Positions 22,480-33,635 of a stretch of 64,000 bases of DNA are shown here, piece by piece. The DNA is from Schistocephalus solidus. Its lineage: Eukaryota > Platyhelminthes > Cestoda > Diphyllobothriidea > Diphyllobothriidae. The position numbers and the translations under genes were made by a program. Under the pieces are notes generated by a model. It did not search any database and was not told the origin of the DNA. It was given only the letters and a program-made list of their open reading frames with translations. Within the stretch, counting starts at the first letter, position 1; each line of letters begins with the position of its first letter. The stretch covers positions 124,001 through 188,000 of the forward strand of contig WEDG01000722.1 in NCBI GenBank assembly GCA_017591395.1, given 5' to 3'.

Positions 22480-23200
22480 ATATATTACACGTTCCTTAGG
22501 ATATCAGCTTTTGAACGAGCTGTCTTCTCGTTGCCCGCAAAAACCACACTCCCGACAACGACAACATTATTAGTATGCATTTTTCTCAAGGATTTTCGAT
22601 GCATTTATGAATTCAAACATACTTTATAGAAAATAGGCATAAATATATTCTTTCTGTTCTCACAGAGGGTAAAATAACGTCTCACGTCTCCTTTTTTAAA
22701 GTAAATCTTGCAGTTTTATAAAATATGTAGTAATGAGATTTACGAATACATGAACTGTCCATTCATAAGCCATCATATCCACATCCAATGTAACATTTTA
22801 TGAGCACTAGGCGACATCTTCCTCATAGCGTAGAGACATGGGTGATTTTTCTTAGACGGAACGAAAACAGAATTTAGACCTGAAACCCTTAACGCATGCA
22901 TAATGAAAGGTCAGGGTCAAGATTATTCGGGCATTAGAAACGTTTTTTTTCAAACCGAAAGATAAAATTTCTTCAAGTGTAAAATTTTAAGCAGACGTAA
23001 TTTGTCACCAGGTGAATACAAGAAAAGATATTTTTATGTATGCTTTCTATAAAATACATGTGAATGTACAATTTCACTGGAAAGCAATGAGAAAAAATGA
23101 ATACTACTTAGGTAGCCATTCTTTAGAGTTTTGCTTTTGCAGTGAGCTGGAATGAAGTTCGTTCAAAAGCCAACATCTTGTAGTGGATGAATTATGAGCT
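22480..23200. repeat. R2 foldback element
   Basis: The left end (CAGCTTTTGAACGAGCTGTC ... GTATGCATTTTTCTC) and right end (AATGAATACTACTTAGGTAG ... TTCGTTCAAAAGCCAACATC) are reverse complements of each other. The interior (about 22800-22985) matches the interior of the R2 copy at 27345-28170 (shared GGTCAGGGTCAAGATTATTCGG-type block). Confidence 0.6.
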
Positions 23201-23454
23201 CGTTTGCGTTTGTCTTTTATTTTTAAAGTATCTCCGCCTGTATCACACACTAGCTCCATATACCCCTCTGCATTGCCATTGGTTGACTGCATAAAAGCGG
23301 ATACTTGTGCAGCTTTCGTACAGATAACTTTGTGTGCCTCTGTCTTCTCTAGAGTCTGAGGCTGCATCGATTCTCAAAAAGCCGATACGAAAAGAAAATC
23401 ACTTAAGTAGAGTTGTACTATTTATTGTCGTGCATCCTAATCCCAAGATGTTTC

Positions 23455-24000
23455 CTTCACTTCATGTTGCCGGCTTTTGAATGAGCTTCTTTCTGATCGC
23501 CTGCAAAAATCATGCTGTATAAAAATGGCTACTTAAGTAGTATGCATTTTCCAAATGTTTTTCGACGCGCCTATAAATTCAAATATTTTGTACGGAAAAC
23601 ATGCAATTGTACTCATTTGGTATCAAAGTACGTATCATTCATATTTCATAATTAAAGAAACTATATCCTGAGATTTTGAAAACCTTTTCTAATTATTAGA
23701 TTATTAATGCTGTGAAGTGTCCCTTCATAAAGCCTGGTATTTGTCCAATCATGAATGCTGCTTATAGACTTTACAGCGTGGTTCACATCATTGGCAAAAT
23801 TTTCTGAACAATATATGACTCCTTTCTCATAACATAGAGAAGTGGGTGATTGTTTTTAGACGGCTGAAAGGAAGCTCGTTCAAATGCTGACATCGTGAAG
23901 TGAATGAAATATCTTGGGATTAAGCTGCAATATACTAAAATTACAACCCTTATTAAGTAATTAAATGGATCGAAAGCGCTTTTCAGCATTTCGGTTGACA
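23455..24000. repeat. R2 foldback element, shorter copy
   Basis: Left end GGCTTTTGAATGAGCTTCTT and right end GGCTGAAAGGAAGCTCGTTC are inverted relative to each other. The interior is shortened relative to the neighbours. Confidence 0.55.
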
Positions 24001-24289
24001 TTTCATTAGATGGGAAATATACTGTGGGTGATCGCGAAACCCCTTCTGATCATAATGGCAATTGAACACATGAATGCAGACAGTATTTAAACTTACTTTT
24101 AACTGTACCTTAACGACCTTTGGTATCAGTACGAGGAGAGGCGAATTTTAATGTAATCACCACTGTGAGTAAGAAGAAAATGTCGGACCATGTTCCTTCA
24201 ATGTCTATTAGTTCAAATCTGTGGCTGCCTGACTATGACAGATAAATCAGAAGTGATCAGCATTTTTTCCGCCTGTATACCAGACTCGC

Positions 24290-24395
24290 CCCACATTTCC
24301 ACCCGCAGGGCCAATTTTAGGCAGCCTTCGTACAAGTAACTTTATGTGCCTCTGTCTTCTCTGGAGCCTGAGGCTGTATCGACTCGCAACAAACC
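24290..24395 (+). repeat. Local duplicate of 23290-23390
   Basis: TGTGCCTCTGTCTTCTCTGG and the following GAGGCTGTATCGA match 23330-23375 closely. It is a short segmental duplicate near the R2 cluster. Confidence 0.55.
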
Positions 24396-24447
24396 GTCTG
24401 ATCTGCCAATTACAAGCCCTACCTCTGCCACGATTTCCTGTTTTAAG

Positions 24448-24590
24448 CTAGTTCTCCAGGGCGAGAGGCTGTGCAAGGCGGGCGACTACCAGGCAGCCAT
24501 ACAGCAGTTTCGAAACGCTCTCTAGATTGGCACAGACAATGTCGGCGTGTTGACAGCAATATACAGTTAGGTGGGCAATGCTTACTTCTT
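24448..24590 (+). pseudogene. TPR pseudogene fragment, Pins/LGN/GPSM2-like
   Basis: The frame from 24448 reads LVLQGERLCKAGDYQAAI, QQFRNAL, stop, IGTDNVGVLTAIYS, stop, VGNAYFF. This matches the first TPR of the Pins/LGN/GPSM2 family, which in animals orients the mitotic spindle by linking G-alpha to NuMA; family members read EGERLCK.GD, VG...LSAIYSQLGNAYF there. Two in-frame TAG codons (24523, 24568) sit where the family has sense codons; the second replaces the conserved Gln of YSQLGNAYF. Similarity stops after about 24590. It could be a lone decayed exon or a retrocopy fragment; no intact parent gene is in this window. Confidence 0.7.
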
Positions 24591-24977
24591 CGAACATGGC
24601 ACGCTCTGGAGTTCCATCAATGGGACCTTCCGCTGTCCAGATGAGGGTTGTCGTTTAGTCTGCTGTCCTCCCCCCCCTCTTCTGTGAAGGCCAATTTTAA
24701 CATCCCCTTTGTTCTGCTGGGATATTTCACTCTGTGTTCTGATGAATGTCACGTTACAAGCGGTTATTTACCTAATTTACTATAGAACTAATCCACTAAA
24801 AGGCAGTTTGATCATCGCGAGTGAAGAAGTCCCCCACGTGACCAGCAATGGTGACTTGAGCATGAATAAGCTTATTGTGAGGCAGACATGCACAGCATCT
24901 ACGGCAATAGGGCACTTTTCCACAAGGACAAGAAGGACACCCACCACGTGATTGTCCTTCTCAGGCGATCCTAGGCT

Positions 24978-25598
24978 GTGCGTGACTCTAAGGCGAGGTC
25001 CAACCAAGCCGGATTCCTTGCTGGGCGTGGATATGCGGACCAGATTCTCACACTGAGACGCACTTTTGAATTCTGCCATAGGTACCAACAACCGAGGGCC
25101 ATCTGGTTTACTGACTTCGCCACCGCGTCCGATCCCGTTCATCGTGGATCCCTATGGCGGATAAGGGGACTAGATATTACACCATCGAAAAGCATCACCG
25201 TGATCAAGGCCTATTACCGCTCCAACACTGCACCAGTTTTGGTCCATAGCAGTCTTTCACAAGCATTCGATATCCGGTCTGGCATGCGACAAGGTTGGAT
25301 TTTGTCGTCTATCCTGTTCAACTACGCTATCGACTGGATTCTTGCGAAGGCCCTCAATGAAGAGGTTGGTGTTGATTTTTTACCTGGACGCCGGCTGACT
25401 GATCTTGATTACGCCGATGATAGCACCTTGTGTGCTTCAGGCAGTGGTGACCTACCGTCTGTGGTGTCACGGGGAAATGAGGTCGGTAGATCGGTCGGGC
25501 TGGCCAGAAACGCTGAGAAGACTACCATCACGGACGGCACACCTTCCACCCGTCCTTACTGTAATATTACGTTTGCAAAAGTAAGAGTTCCGGGATGA
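24978..25598 (+). pseudogene. Non-LTR retrotransposon reverse transcriptase fragment
   Basis: A 206-codon frame holds fingers/palm motifs of a LINE reverse transcriptase: NQAGFLAGRGYADQILTLRR, motif A FTDFATASDPVHR (usual AFD changed to ASD, but the first Asp kept), the GMRQGWILSSILFNYAIDWI block (normally RQGC.LSP), and the catalytic YADD at 25410-25421. Endonuclease, thumb and C-terminal parts are missing on either side. It is a truncated copy of a RTE- or CR1-like element; the clade is not resolved. The right side is cut by the PLE-type repeat starting near 25620. Confidence 0.85.
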
Positions 25599-25760
25599 AA
25601 CTCAGATAAGTGTAAATTGATCACCGGAATAGGCTTGCATTGTCACTGACGTTTCGGAAACCTTGGCCAGTTTTCCATTTTCAAAGCGTTTACTGCTAAT
25701 GTCGATTAGTATTTCGAATGACAGGCTGAACTTATCGACCTTCCACTGAGTGATTTTTTC

Positions 25761-26279
25761 TCACGTTTGCTGCCTTGGCCTCTGCGTGGAGGTTTGTGTA
25801 ACTTGACGACCCCTAGTGTTGGGCAACTCCACATCAATCGAGGGTGTTTGTAAGCCTGCCTCCTCTTCCGATGGGTTCTTCACGGGCCGTCTTCGCTTAT
25901 GTGCGTTAGTTTTGGTGTAACCATCCTGTTCTTTATGCATGTAATGATGCAGGACATTATAGGCCGTTGGAAGGTCTTGATGCATCTTGATAGAGTTGAC
26001 ATTTGAAAACCATGCCTCAAGCGTAAGTCATTCGGCCTCTGAGGTTCCTCAGCCTATGACGGTCGCTCCTTGAAGGTCAAAAGTGTGGCCAGGTTCTCCA
26101 ATATGAGCTGCAAGCTTTGAGTTTGGGTCTAGCCTCTGAGCCACCAGTTTGTGCTCATGTAAGCGTGTCTTCCATTTTCGTCCAATTTTCCAGACGCAGT
26201 TGCAGTTCCCATCCTTACAACATATTAAGTAGACAACCGCGGAGGAGTCAATAGGGGGCAGTCTGTCCTTGGGTTTCAT
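25761..26279 (-). pseudogene. PLE GIY-YIG endonuclease C-terminal region, broken
   Basis: From 26279 down, the frame reads DSSAVVYLICC, then WKIGRKWKTRLHEHKLVAQR, then SKLAAHIGEPGHTFD. This is the GIY-YIG domain that ends PLE proteins. The expected YxGxTGRK loop is damaged (VWKIGRK). After a stop and frame change at about 26048, the family's closing block EAWFSNVNSIK and a PTAYNVLHHYM stretch follow. It is inactive as it stands. Confidence 0.75.
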
Positions 26280-26483
26280 AACATGATGATGAATTGTCGC
26301 CTGAGGTCGATGGGCTACGCCTACTCTGGCGGGATGTCACAGTCGAGAGACTGCCTCAGAGACTCCTTTTATGTATGGAATAGCCCTCCAGACCTCGGGT
26401 TGTTGTTCGTTTGGCCATCGTCTGTTCACTTGTCGATAAAGTTGCATGAGAAAAGCGTTTGGTTAGCCATTAGCTCGGAATGC

Positions 26484-26620
26484 CATGCCTCAAGCGTAAG
26501 TCATTCGGCTTTTGAGGTTCCTCGGCCTATGATAGTTGCTCGTTGGATATAAAAAGGGTGGCCAGTCTCTCCAATATGAGCTGCAAGCTTTGAGCTTGGG
26601 TCTAGCCTCCGAACCGAGTG
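26484..26620 (-). pseudogene. Duplicated PLE GIY-YIG segment
   Basis: It is close to 26009-26150 at the DNA level. On the minus strand it encodes RLDPSSKLAAHIGETGHPF and LTLEAWHSE, the same part of the GIY-YIG domain as the neighbouring copy, in the same orientation. It is therefore a second, tandem, fragment. Confidence 0.65.
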
Positions 26621-27344
26621 CTTGCAAGCACCCTCGACCGATGCGGAGTTGCCGAACACGAGCGGCCGTCAAGCTGCACAAAATTTCACGCAGAAGCCGA
26701 GGGAGCAAACGTGAAAAAAAATGATCAGTCGAAGGCCGAAAAGTTCAGCCTGTTGTTCAAAACACTGATTGATATTAGTAGTAAACGCTTTAGAAATGGA
26801 AAGCTGGCCAAGTTTTCCTAAACGTCAGCGACAATACAAGCCTATTCCAGTGTGGCCTCATGTTGGTCCAGCGCATCTTCCCTACGGCCCGTTTAGGATG
26901 CATAATTTTAGCAGCGTACGTCGGACCACGTAGACGTTAACTTTACTGCTATTTCAGCTTCCGAGCACCAGGCCTAGTGAGAGAGGAAGCAGGGTATGAG
27001 ACCGATTTTGGATTATTCTTACATCAAATCAAAATATCATTATTAAAAGAAATCTAACGGGGTTTAGCCATCAATGCGTCTTGAAATCGTGGCTTGGAAA
27101 GACTGAAATGGCGCTTTTTACAATGCAATCTATGGCGCTATGAAGTTCCATGAATTCCGAATTCGTGTTGCCTTGGACGGCGGCTTCATGTCGCGGTAAC
27201 CACCACGCTCAATCTCATTCCCAGACGGTTTGGACAGACTACCGGAACTTAGGAGAGGGTTAAAAGAGTGTGAGGTCCATCGCAACCAGATGCATCACCT
27301 AGTTTTTTCACTATGAACAGCCTAATCCCATGATATTTCATTTA

Positions 27345-28170
27345 TTTTATGATGTCGGCTTTTTAACGAGTTTCCTTACAGCCGCCTGTCGAAACTGACT
27401 ACTGAATTAGCAGACATTTTCCAAATGATTTTCGATGATTTTCAAAAATATTTTATCGAAAATATGCAGAAAAACATTATTATACTCATCTGGTAGAAAC
27501 CTACATCTTTCTAAAATTTTATACTTAAATCAAGTGTATTTTGCGGTGTTAAAACTTGTTCAAAATTATGAGATATTTCAAGACGTTGTATTTGAAAATT
27601 TATCGATTCTGCTTATAAAGTAAACGACATGGTCTATATTCAATACAAAATTTATAAGCACTATACAATGTTTTCCTCAGAGCGTTGAGAACTGGGTTAA
27701 TTTTCTTGGAATGTATGCAACATGTAGTTTGGAAACCATAAATGAATGTGTAACGACAGGTCAGAGTCAAAAGTATTCGGGAATTGAAAGAGTTTTTTAA
27801 AACCAAAGGATACATTTTCTCCAAGTCTCAAATGCGGTGAACATGTACTTTGCTACCATATGCGTGCAAAAGAGGATATTTAAGTGTATGTTTTCTAGGA
27901 AATATATTTAAATTTATAAAAGCTTCAAAAACCATTCAGAAAAATGCATACTACTTAAGCAGTCGCTTTTCATAGTGCTGTTTTTTTCAGGCGACTGGAA
28001 GAAAGCCAGTTCAAAAGCCAACATTCTGACGTAAATTAAATAGTTTGGGAATAGGGTGCAGGATAAATACTTTAACAACTATAGTTCAACAATTTTTTTG
28101 GATCGAAAACTCATTTCCGCATTTCAGTTGACATTTGATGCGATAGCCAATCTACCGTATAATAGAGTTT
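27345..28170. repeat. R2 foldback element, longest copy
   Basis: The left end (GTCGGCTTTTTAACGAGTTT, CAGCCGCCTG) and right end (TTTCAGGCGACTGGAAGAAA, AGTTCAAAAGCCAACATTCT) form long inverted termini. The interior about 27650-27850 matches 22790-22985. No coding region is recognised inside. Confidence 0.6.
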
Positions 28171-29640
28171 TTTTAAGTAAGCCTTAACTAGGAAATTGCT
28201 CAACTGACAATAGCTCCTGCCGATCCGGACAACACTGAAAATTTTGAATGATACTTCAAAATAAAACGTATTCCTCTCTCTCTCACTTAAGAATAACCAA
28301 CTTTTCTATAGGACGAGCACGATAAATGATATTCTTTAGCCGTTGTGCACCCACAGTCAACAGACAAAGAAGGAACTTTGCTACGGGTATGATTTACTCA
28401 AGTGGCTGAAAGGAAGTTCCTTTTAAAGAGATTGAATTTGGGATAGTTTGCCTGCTTGTACCTTTTTAAGCTGAGCTGAAAGTGTATCTGAGCATGTTGG
28501 TCATTAGTTCTGTCGTTTGGATGCATGTAGTATAAATTTCAGTTGCGTCTATAGCTTACTTTTAACTGATTTTACCCTAAATTTGAAACAATATGCGTTT
28601 GTTGATGTCAGGGTTTGGCCACGGGAACATGTAGCCTTCGTGGAAGTTAACGCAGACCCATCTGTATTCCTGGGTTATGGGTTCCTGTTCCTAGCGTCAT
28701 AACAAGTATGCAGCTAGAGGTTTGACTGAACTTCCGAGTTATAGTTTGTGAACTGTTTGCACTGGGAGCATCGTAACTCAGATGGTTGGAGCATAGTTTG
28801 GATTCAAGCCTTTTCTTCGCTGTCGTGAGTTCAAATACCGCCGAAGTTTTTTACTGTTTCTGCTTTCTCCATTTGGTGCATGGGGACAAGTCGAGGTAAA
28901 AATGTGGGAATCCAGGAATATCTTTTTAGTAAATTTGTCGACTTGCTTTGCGGATAAAATTTCCCTACAAATCCTTCTGATTTAACAGGATATCGGAGGT
29001 TCCCCAGATGCTGCCTCTTGATCACTGTAACGCAACCAGACGTTGGCTCAGTGTACTGCGAAAAGTACTGTGAAAATCCTTATTTGTGCGTAAAGTAATA
29101 CTGTCATAGTTCGTCATTATTATAAGAAGTGATGCTTCTTTCGATCTCGTAGCTCAATGGCAAAGCATCGCCTAAGAATTCAGAACATTGGAAGTTTACT
29201 TGCCCTTGATGAGACGAGTTGTCTGGCTATACGAGTTTCCCCTTTGTCTATGGTTCGTATTAAGAAAGTGACTATATTATTCGTGTTTTTGTCGAATGTC
29301 AGTCTACCAATCGTATGAACCTATCTTGACCACACTTAAGGGGCTATAAATTACGCAACACATGCCTCGTTTGTTATTGGCGACTGTCAAGATAATCGAC
29401 TTAAATACTTTTCAGTTGTTTGCGGACCTCTTGTCCTCCGTTACAAAGGTTTCTGTCTTTAGTGGGTCCTTGTTTTTAAATTATGTTCTAACATCTGTTT
29501 TCTCTATTAAAATAACGGTCTTTGCCTCCCACTTGATATCTCAACTGTAGGAGAGGCTCGTTTTACACCTGTGTAAAGTTAGACAAGCGGGCTAGTGCCC
29601 TAGAATTCGAATGAGATAAAGAAGACAACTGCGTAAGTTT
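28171..29640. other. No gene; two degenerate tRNA-like SINE pieces
   Basis: 28766-28850 (TCGTAACTCAGATGGTTGGA ... GTGAGTTCAAATACCGCCG) and about 29148-29185 (CTCGTAGCTCAATGGCAAAG) look like decayed tRNA-type A boxes, the first with a B-box remnant. Nothing else is supported. Confidence 0.45.
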
Positions 29641-29749
29641 TTTTGTTTATTGGCAGCAGAAGTATTAGATAAAAGCTCAGACATGTGTGTTCCACCGATC
29701 TTGTGCCTCTGCCTGACGCAACTGCGGGATGTTTGGGTTATCGGTGGGT

Positions 29750-30520
29750 TTCCCAGCATTCCCCGGGTTTTAGGGCAAAAGAACTTCAGTTTCCATTCTG
29801 TTTTGTTTACTTTCGGAGGAAATTCATGTGGAAACATGCAGTTAATCCTACGGAACAAACCTTTTGAGACTCGGTCCGGAAGGTTATATGAATATTTTTG
29901 CTGAAATCCATCAGCTACTGCTGCATAACTGCATGATCTATGCAAGCTGCCAAAAAAGCTAGTGGTATACCGCAACGAAATTATCGGCCGTATTGACAAC
30001 GCAGGTATTACTAACTGCCTGTTGGTGGCTTGTGGAGAATAAGCAATTAGTCAGTGGGAGGTGATGGATTTCAGTTCAAATATTCATATAACCTTTCGAT
30101 TCGAGCCTGAAAATGCTTGTTTAGAAGGACTAACTTCAAGTTCCCGCATTTATTTCCTCGAAAATTAAACACAACAGGGTGGACACTGGATTTGATATAA
30201 CAGAAAACACCCATGGGATGCTGAAGGGCTTATTGGTGAGCTGAGCCTTTCGTAGCTGCGCCATGCATCGGGTCTGGGTTTTTAGTTAAGATCCATGCTG
30301 TTAGTATAGTAATTAATTACATTGTTGTATATTAGTGCCTGCCTGTTGGCAGGTTTTGAATATTGGGCAGTTATTTAGCAGCAACAACTGATGGAATTTT
30401 GGCTCAAGTATTCATGTCAACTTTCTAAGCAAGTCTGAGAAGGTTCGTTCCGAGGGGTCAACTCCAAGTTTCCGCATTAATTTCGATGAAAAATTAAACC
30501 AACCCGATAAGGAAAAGTTA
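29750..30520. repeat. R3 repeat cluster, three copies
   Basis: A minus copy (about 29750-30000), a plus copy (about 30000-30190) and a plus copy (about 30320-30520) share AATATTCATATAAC, GAGCCTGAAAA and a TTTCCTCGAAAATTAAAC-like end. The 135-codon minus frame at 29592-29999 runs over the repeat and is not a gene. Confidence 0.5.
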
Positions 30521-31600
30521 TTTTATCCTAAGTTTGCAAGCGAAATGTAAGATTTCAGTCAGATGGGTAAACGGATACTTTTTTTAACTTACTCTGAGTG
30601 GGTTGTCTGTTTTCACGTAGAAGAATGGAAGTCTTCCATCTATCGCAGAAGGAGTTATTTCTGACCCGCACTTTGCGTGATCCATGTCAAAGTAAAAAAC
30701 TGGGCATTTGCAGGGTTCAAGCCATTGTATGCAACATTTTGATTTCATTTGGGAAAGCAATTGCACGGGAAAGAAGGAGAGAAATGCAAACACCCACAGC
30801 CAAATCGCCTGCATGTCGTTTAACGATCCAATCGCTTGCCCTTTTCCAAACATCTCGAACTTTTAAATGCATTCATCTGAAAATCGATTAATGTGCTACC
30901 TGCTGAAATAGGAATTGATTTTTGGGTTTGAGTGGCCGTTTTTGTCAAACATACAAGTTGACCACACCCTTAAACTGTCTGCAAAGGTATTTTAATCTGA
31001 GGGAGCTCTAGTATCTAAAGTTATGTGCTTTAATTTCCTGCATTGACATATTTTAACTGCCACTCGTGAATGCCAGTTACAAACTGACTGGGCGTTGTCT
31101 TGCATAAAATAGATGTCCCAAACTAATGCAATGTCGTGATCAACATTTCAATGGATAGGTTGGCATACTTTTTATTGTTCATTTTTAACATTGATTTAAG
31201 GCTCATAAGGCCTTTTAATAAACAATAATGTATTTAAAATCTGCTCTATTGAGGGAAAACGGGCCAAGTTAGGGTGAACTTGGACATTTTTGGATATCCG
31301 AGTAATTTTATATGCCATGTAATATAATGGATCAAAAACCAGTTATTCGTTTGCGTTTTGCTTTAGAAGTACACTAATTTAAGCAAACTTATTTTAATTA
31401 GACCACTTTTGGAACCGAAACATCTGATCTTACGTCAATTAAACTCAGGCGAAGGCAGTTATGAGAAAAAGCAGGATAATTCAGCTTTTATCATAATTTT
31501 TTTGCAAAGTTATGAGGTTTTTGTGACGAACCATAGTAATCAACTATTGTGATATTAGGTTGTTTAAAAACACGGATAATCGGAAGGCCTTAACAAATAT
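30521..31600. other. No recognisable gene
   Basis: AT-rich, with no recognised coding or repeat structure. Confidence 0.5.
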
Positions 31601-31607
31601 TTGTATA

Positions 31608-31694
<87 letters not shown>

Positions 31695-33635
31695 GTAGAT
31701 TGATACAGTCTGTTTCGGGCTTATTCTGCCTTCATTCAGGCAATCATAACCTGACTACCAGCTGGGACTGGAAACACAAAGATGCGCTCGAGTACGGCGC
31801 AGACAGTCCACACACTGGGTCGAGCAGATGGGTCATAAGCACTTCATCGAACCGAAGTTCATCAGTGCCTCACCACCTGTCATTCTCTGTCGCTGCAGAT
31901 CGGATATTTATTCAAACAGGAATAGGCGCACACCGATCTAGTGGCTTCCCGAAAGCAAACAAGCTCCGTATGGGTGGCAAAGGTCACGAACAGGCAACCA
32001 ATTACCGGGCCGAAGTCGGCCAAGTTATAATTGCAGAGAGGAGACACGACAGAGAATATGGGTAGATTGATACAGTCTGTTTCGGGCTTATTCTGCCTTC
32101 ATTCAGCCAATCATAACCCTGACTACCAGCTGGGACTGGAAACACAAAGATGCGCTCGAGTACGGCGCAGACAGTCTACACACTGGGTCGAGCAGATGGG
32201 TCATAAGCACTTCATCGAACCGAAGTTCATCAGTGCCTCACCACCTGTCATTCTCTGTCGCTGCAGATCGGATATTTATTCAAACAGGAATAGGCGCACA
32301 CCGATCTAGTGGCTTCCCGAAGCTGGTAGTCAGGGGTTATGATTGGCAAATGAAGGCAGAATGCCCGAAACATGTATCAATCAATATACTCTGTCGTGTC
32401 TCTCTATGATAACTGGCCGACTATGAGCCTGAATTGGTTGACTATTTCGTGACTTTGCCACCCATGGAGCTTGTTTGCTTCGGGAAGCCACTAGATCGGT
32501 GTGCGCCTATTCCTGTTTCATCACCCGATCTGCAGCGACAGAAATGACAGGTGAGGCACTGATGAACTTCGGTTCGATGAAGTGCTTATGACCCATCTGC
32601 TCGACCCAGTGTGTGGACTGTCTGCGCCGTACTCGAGCGCATCTTTGTGTTTCCAGTCCCAGCTGGTAGTCAGGGTTATGATTGGCTGAATGAAGGCAGA
32701 ATCAGCCCGAAACAGACTGTATCAATCTACCCATTCTCTGTCGTGTCTCTCTCTGCAATTATAACTTGGCCGACTTCGGCCTGGTAATTGGTTGCCTGTT
32801 CGTGACCTTTGCCACCCATACGGAGCTTGTTTGCTTCGGGAAGCCACTAGATCGGTGTGCGCCTATTCCTGTTTGAATAAATATCCGATCTGCAGCGACA
32901 GAGAATGACAGGTGGTGAGGCACTGATGAACTTCGGTTCGATGAAGTGCTTATGACCCATCTGCTCGACCCAGTGTGTGGACTGTCTGCGCCGTACTCGA
33001 GCGCATCTTTGTGTTTCCAGTCCCAGCTGGTAGTCAGGGTTATGATTGGCTGAATGAAGGCAGAATAAGCCCGAAACAGACTGTATCAATCTACCCATAT
33101 TCTCTGTCGTGTCTCCTCTCTGCAATTATAACTTGGCCGACTTTCGGCCTGGTAGTGGTTGCCTGTTCGTGACCTTTGCCACCCATACGGAGCTTGTTTG
33201 CTTCGGGAAGCCACTAGATCGGTGTGCGCCTATTCCTGTTTGAATAAATATCGATCTGCAGCGACAGAGAATGACAGGTGGTGAGGCACTGATGAACTTC
33301 GGTTCGATGAAGTGCTTATGACCCATCTGCTCGACCCAGTGTGTAGACTGTCTGCGCCGTACTCGAGCGCATCTTTGTGTTTCCAGTCCCAGCTGGTAGT
33401 CAGGGTTATGATTGGCTGAATGAAGGCAGAATAAGCCCGAAACAGACTGTATCAATCTACCCATATTCTCTGTCGTGTCTCCTCTCTGCAATTATAACTT
33501 GGCCGACTTCGGCCTGGTAATTGGTTGCCTGTTCGTGACCTTTGCCACCCATACGGAGCTTGTTTGCTTCGGGAAGCCACTAGATCGGTGTGCGCCTATT
33601 CCTGTTTGAATATATATATATATATATATATATAT
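31608..33635. repeat. Satellite array of about 360-bp units with an orientation switch, bounded by AT microsatellites
   Basis: Two plus units start at GGGTAGATTGATACAGTC (about 31692 and 32059, 367 bp apart). The array then inverts near 32331 and continues as minus units, whose GCTTCGGGAAGCCACTAG marker recurs at 32477, 32833, 33200 and 33567 (356-367 bp apart). An (AT)n tract begins it (31608-31691) and another ends it (33610-33635). Repeated 92-codon frames within are by-products. A single further copy lies at 60754-61100. Confidence 0.9.
33410..33457 (+). ncRNA. Degenerate hammerhead-like motif in the satellite
   Basis: GATTGG (33410-33415) pairs with TCAATC (33452-33457) as stem I, with one G-T. 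CTGAATGA replaces CTGATGA, with one extra base. GGC/GCC form stem II, then GAA, stem III ACAG/CTGT, and A at position 17. Equivalent blocks occur in the other array units, one of which (near 32350) is more damaged. Confidence 0.4.

Larger units (their letters stand above)
25620..26865 (-). mobile_element. Penelope-like element fragment between inverted repeats
   Basis: About 150 bp at 25620-25772 is the reverse complement of about 26703-26865 (shared AATAGGCTTG, CTGACGTTT, GGCCAG, AAAGCGTTTACT, AGGCTGAACTT). Between them the minus strand carries PLE GIY-YIG coding (26049-26279), its C-terminal extension (25761-26035) and a duplicated segment (26484-26620). Confidence 0.7.

Noticed and set aside
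32545..32610. CTGATGA in the minus satellite units as a second hammerhead core
   Set aside because: It is followed by a hairpin (ACTTC...GAAGT) but then GCTTATGA in place of GAAA, and nothing pairs as stem I.
32031..33491. Repeated identical 92-121 codon proteins
   Set aside because: They are the same satellite unit read in each copy; no start context, promoter or conservation beyond the repeat.
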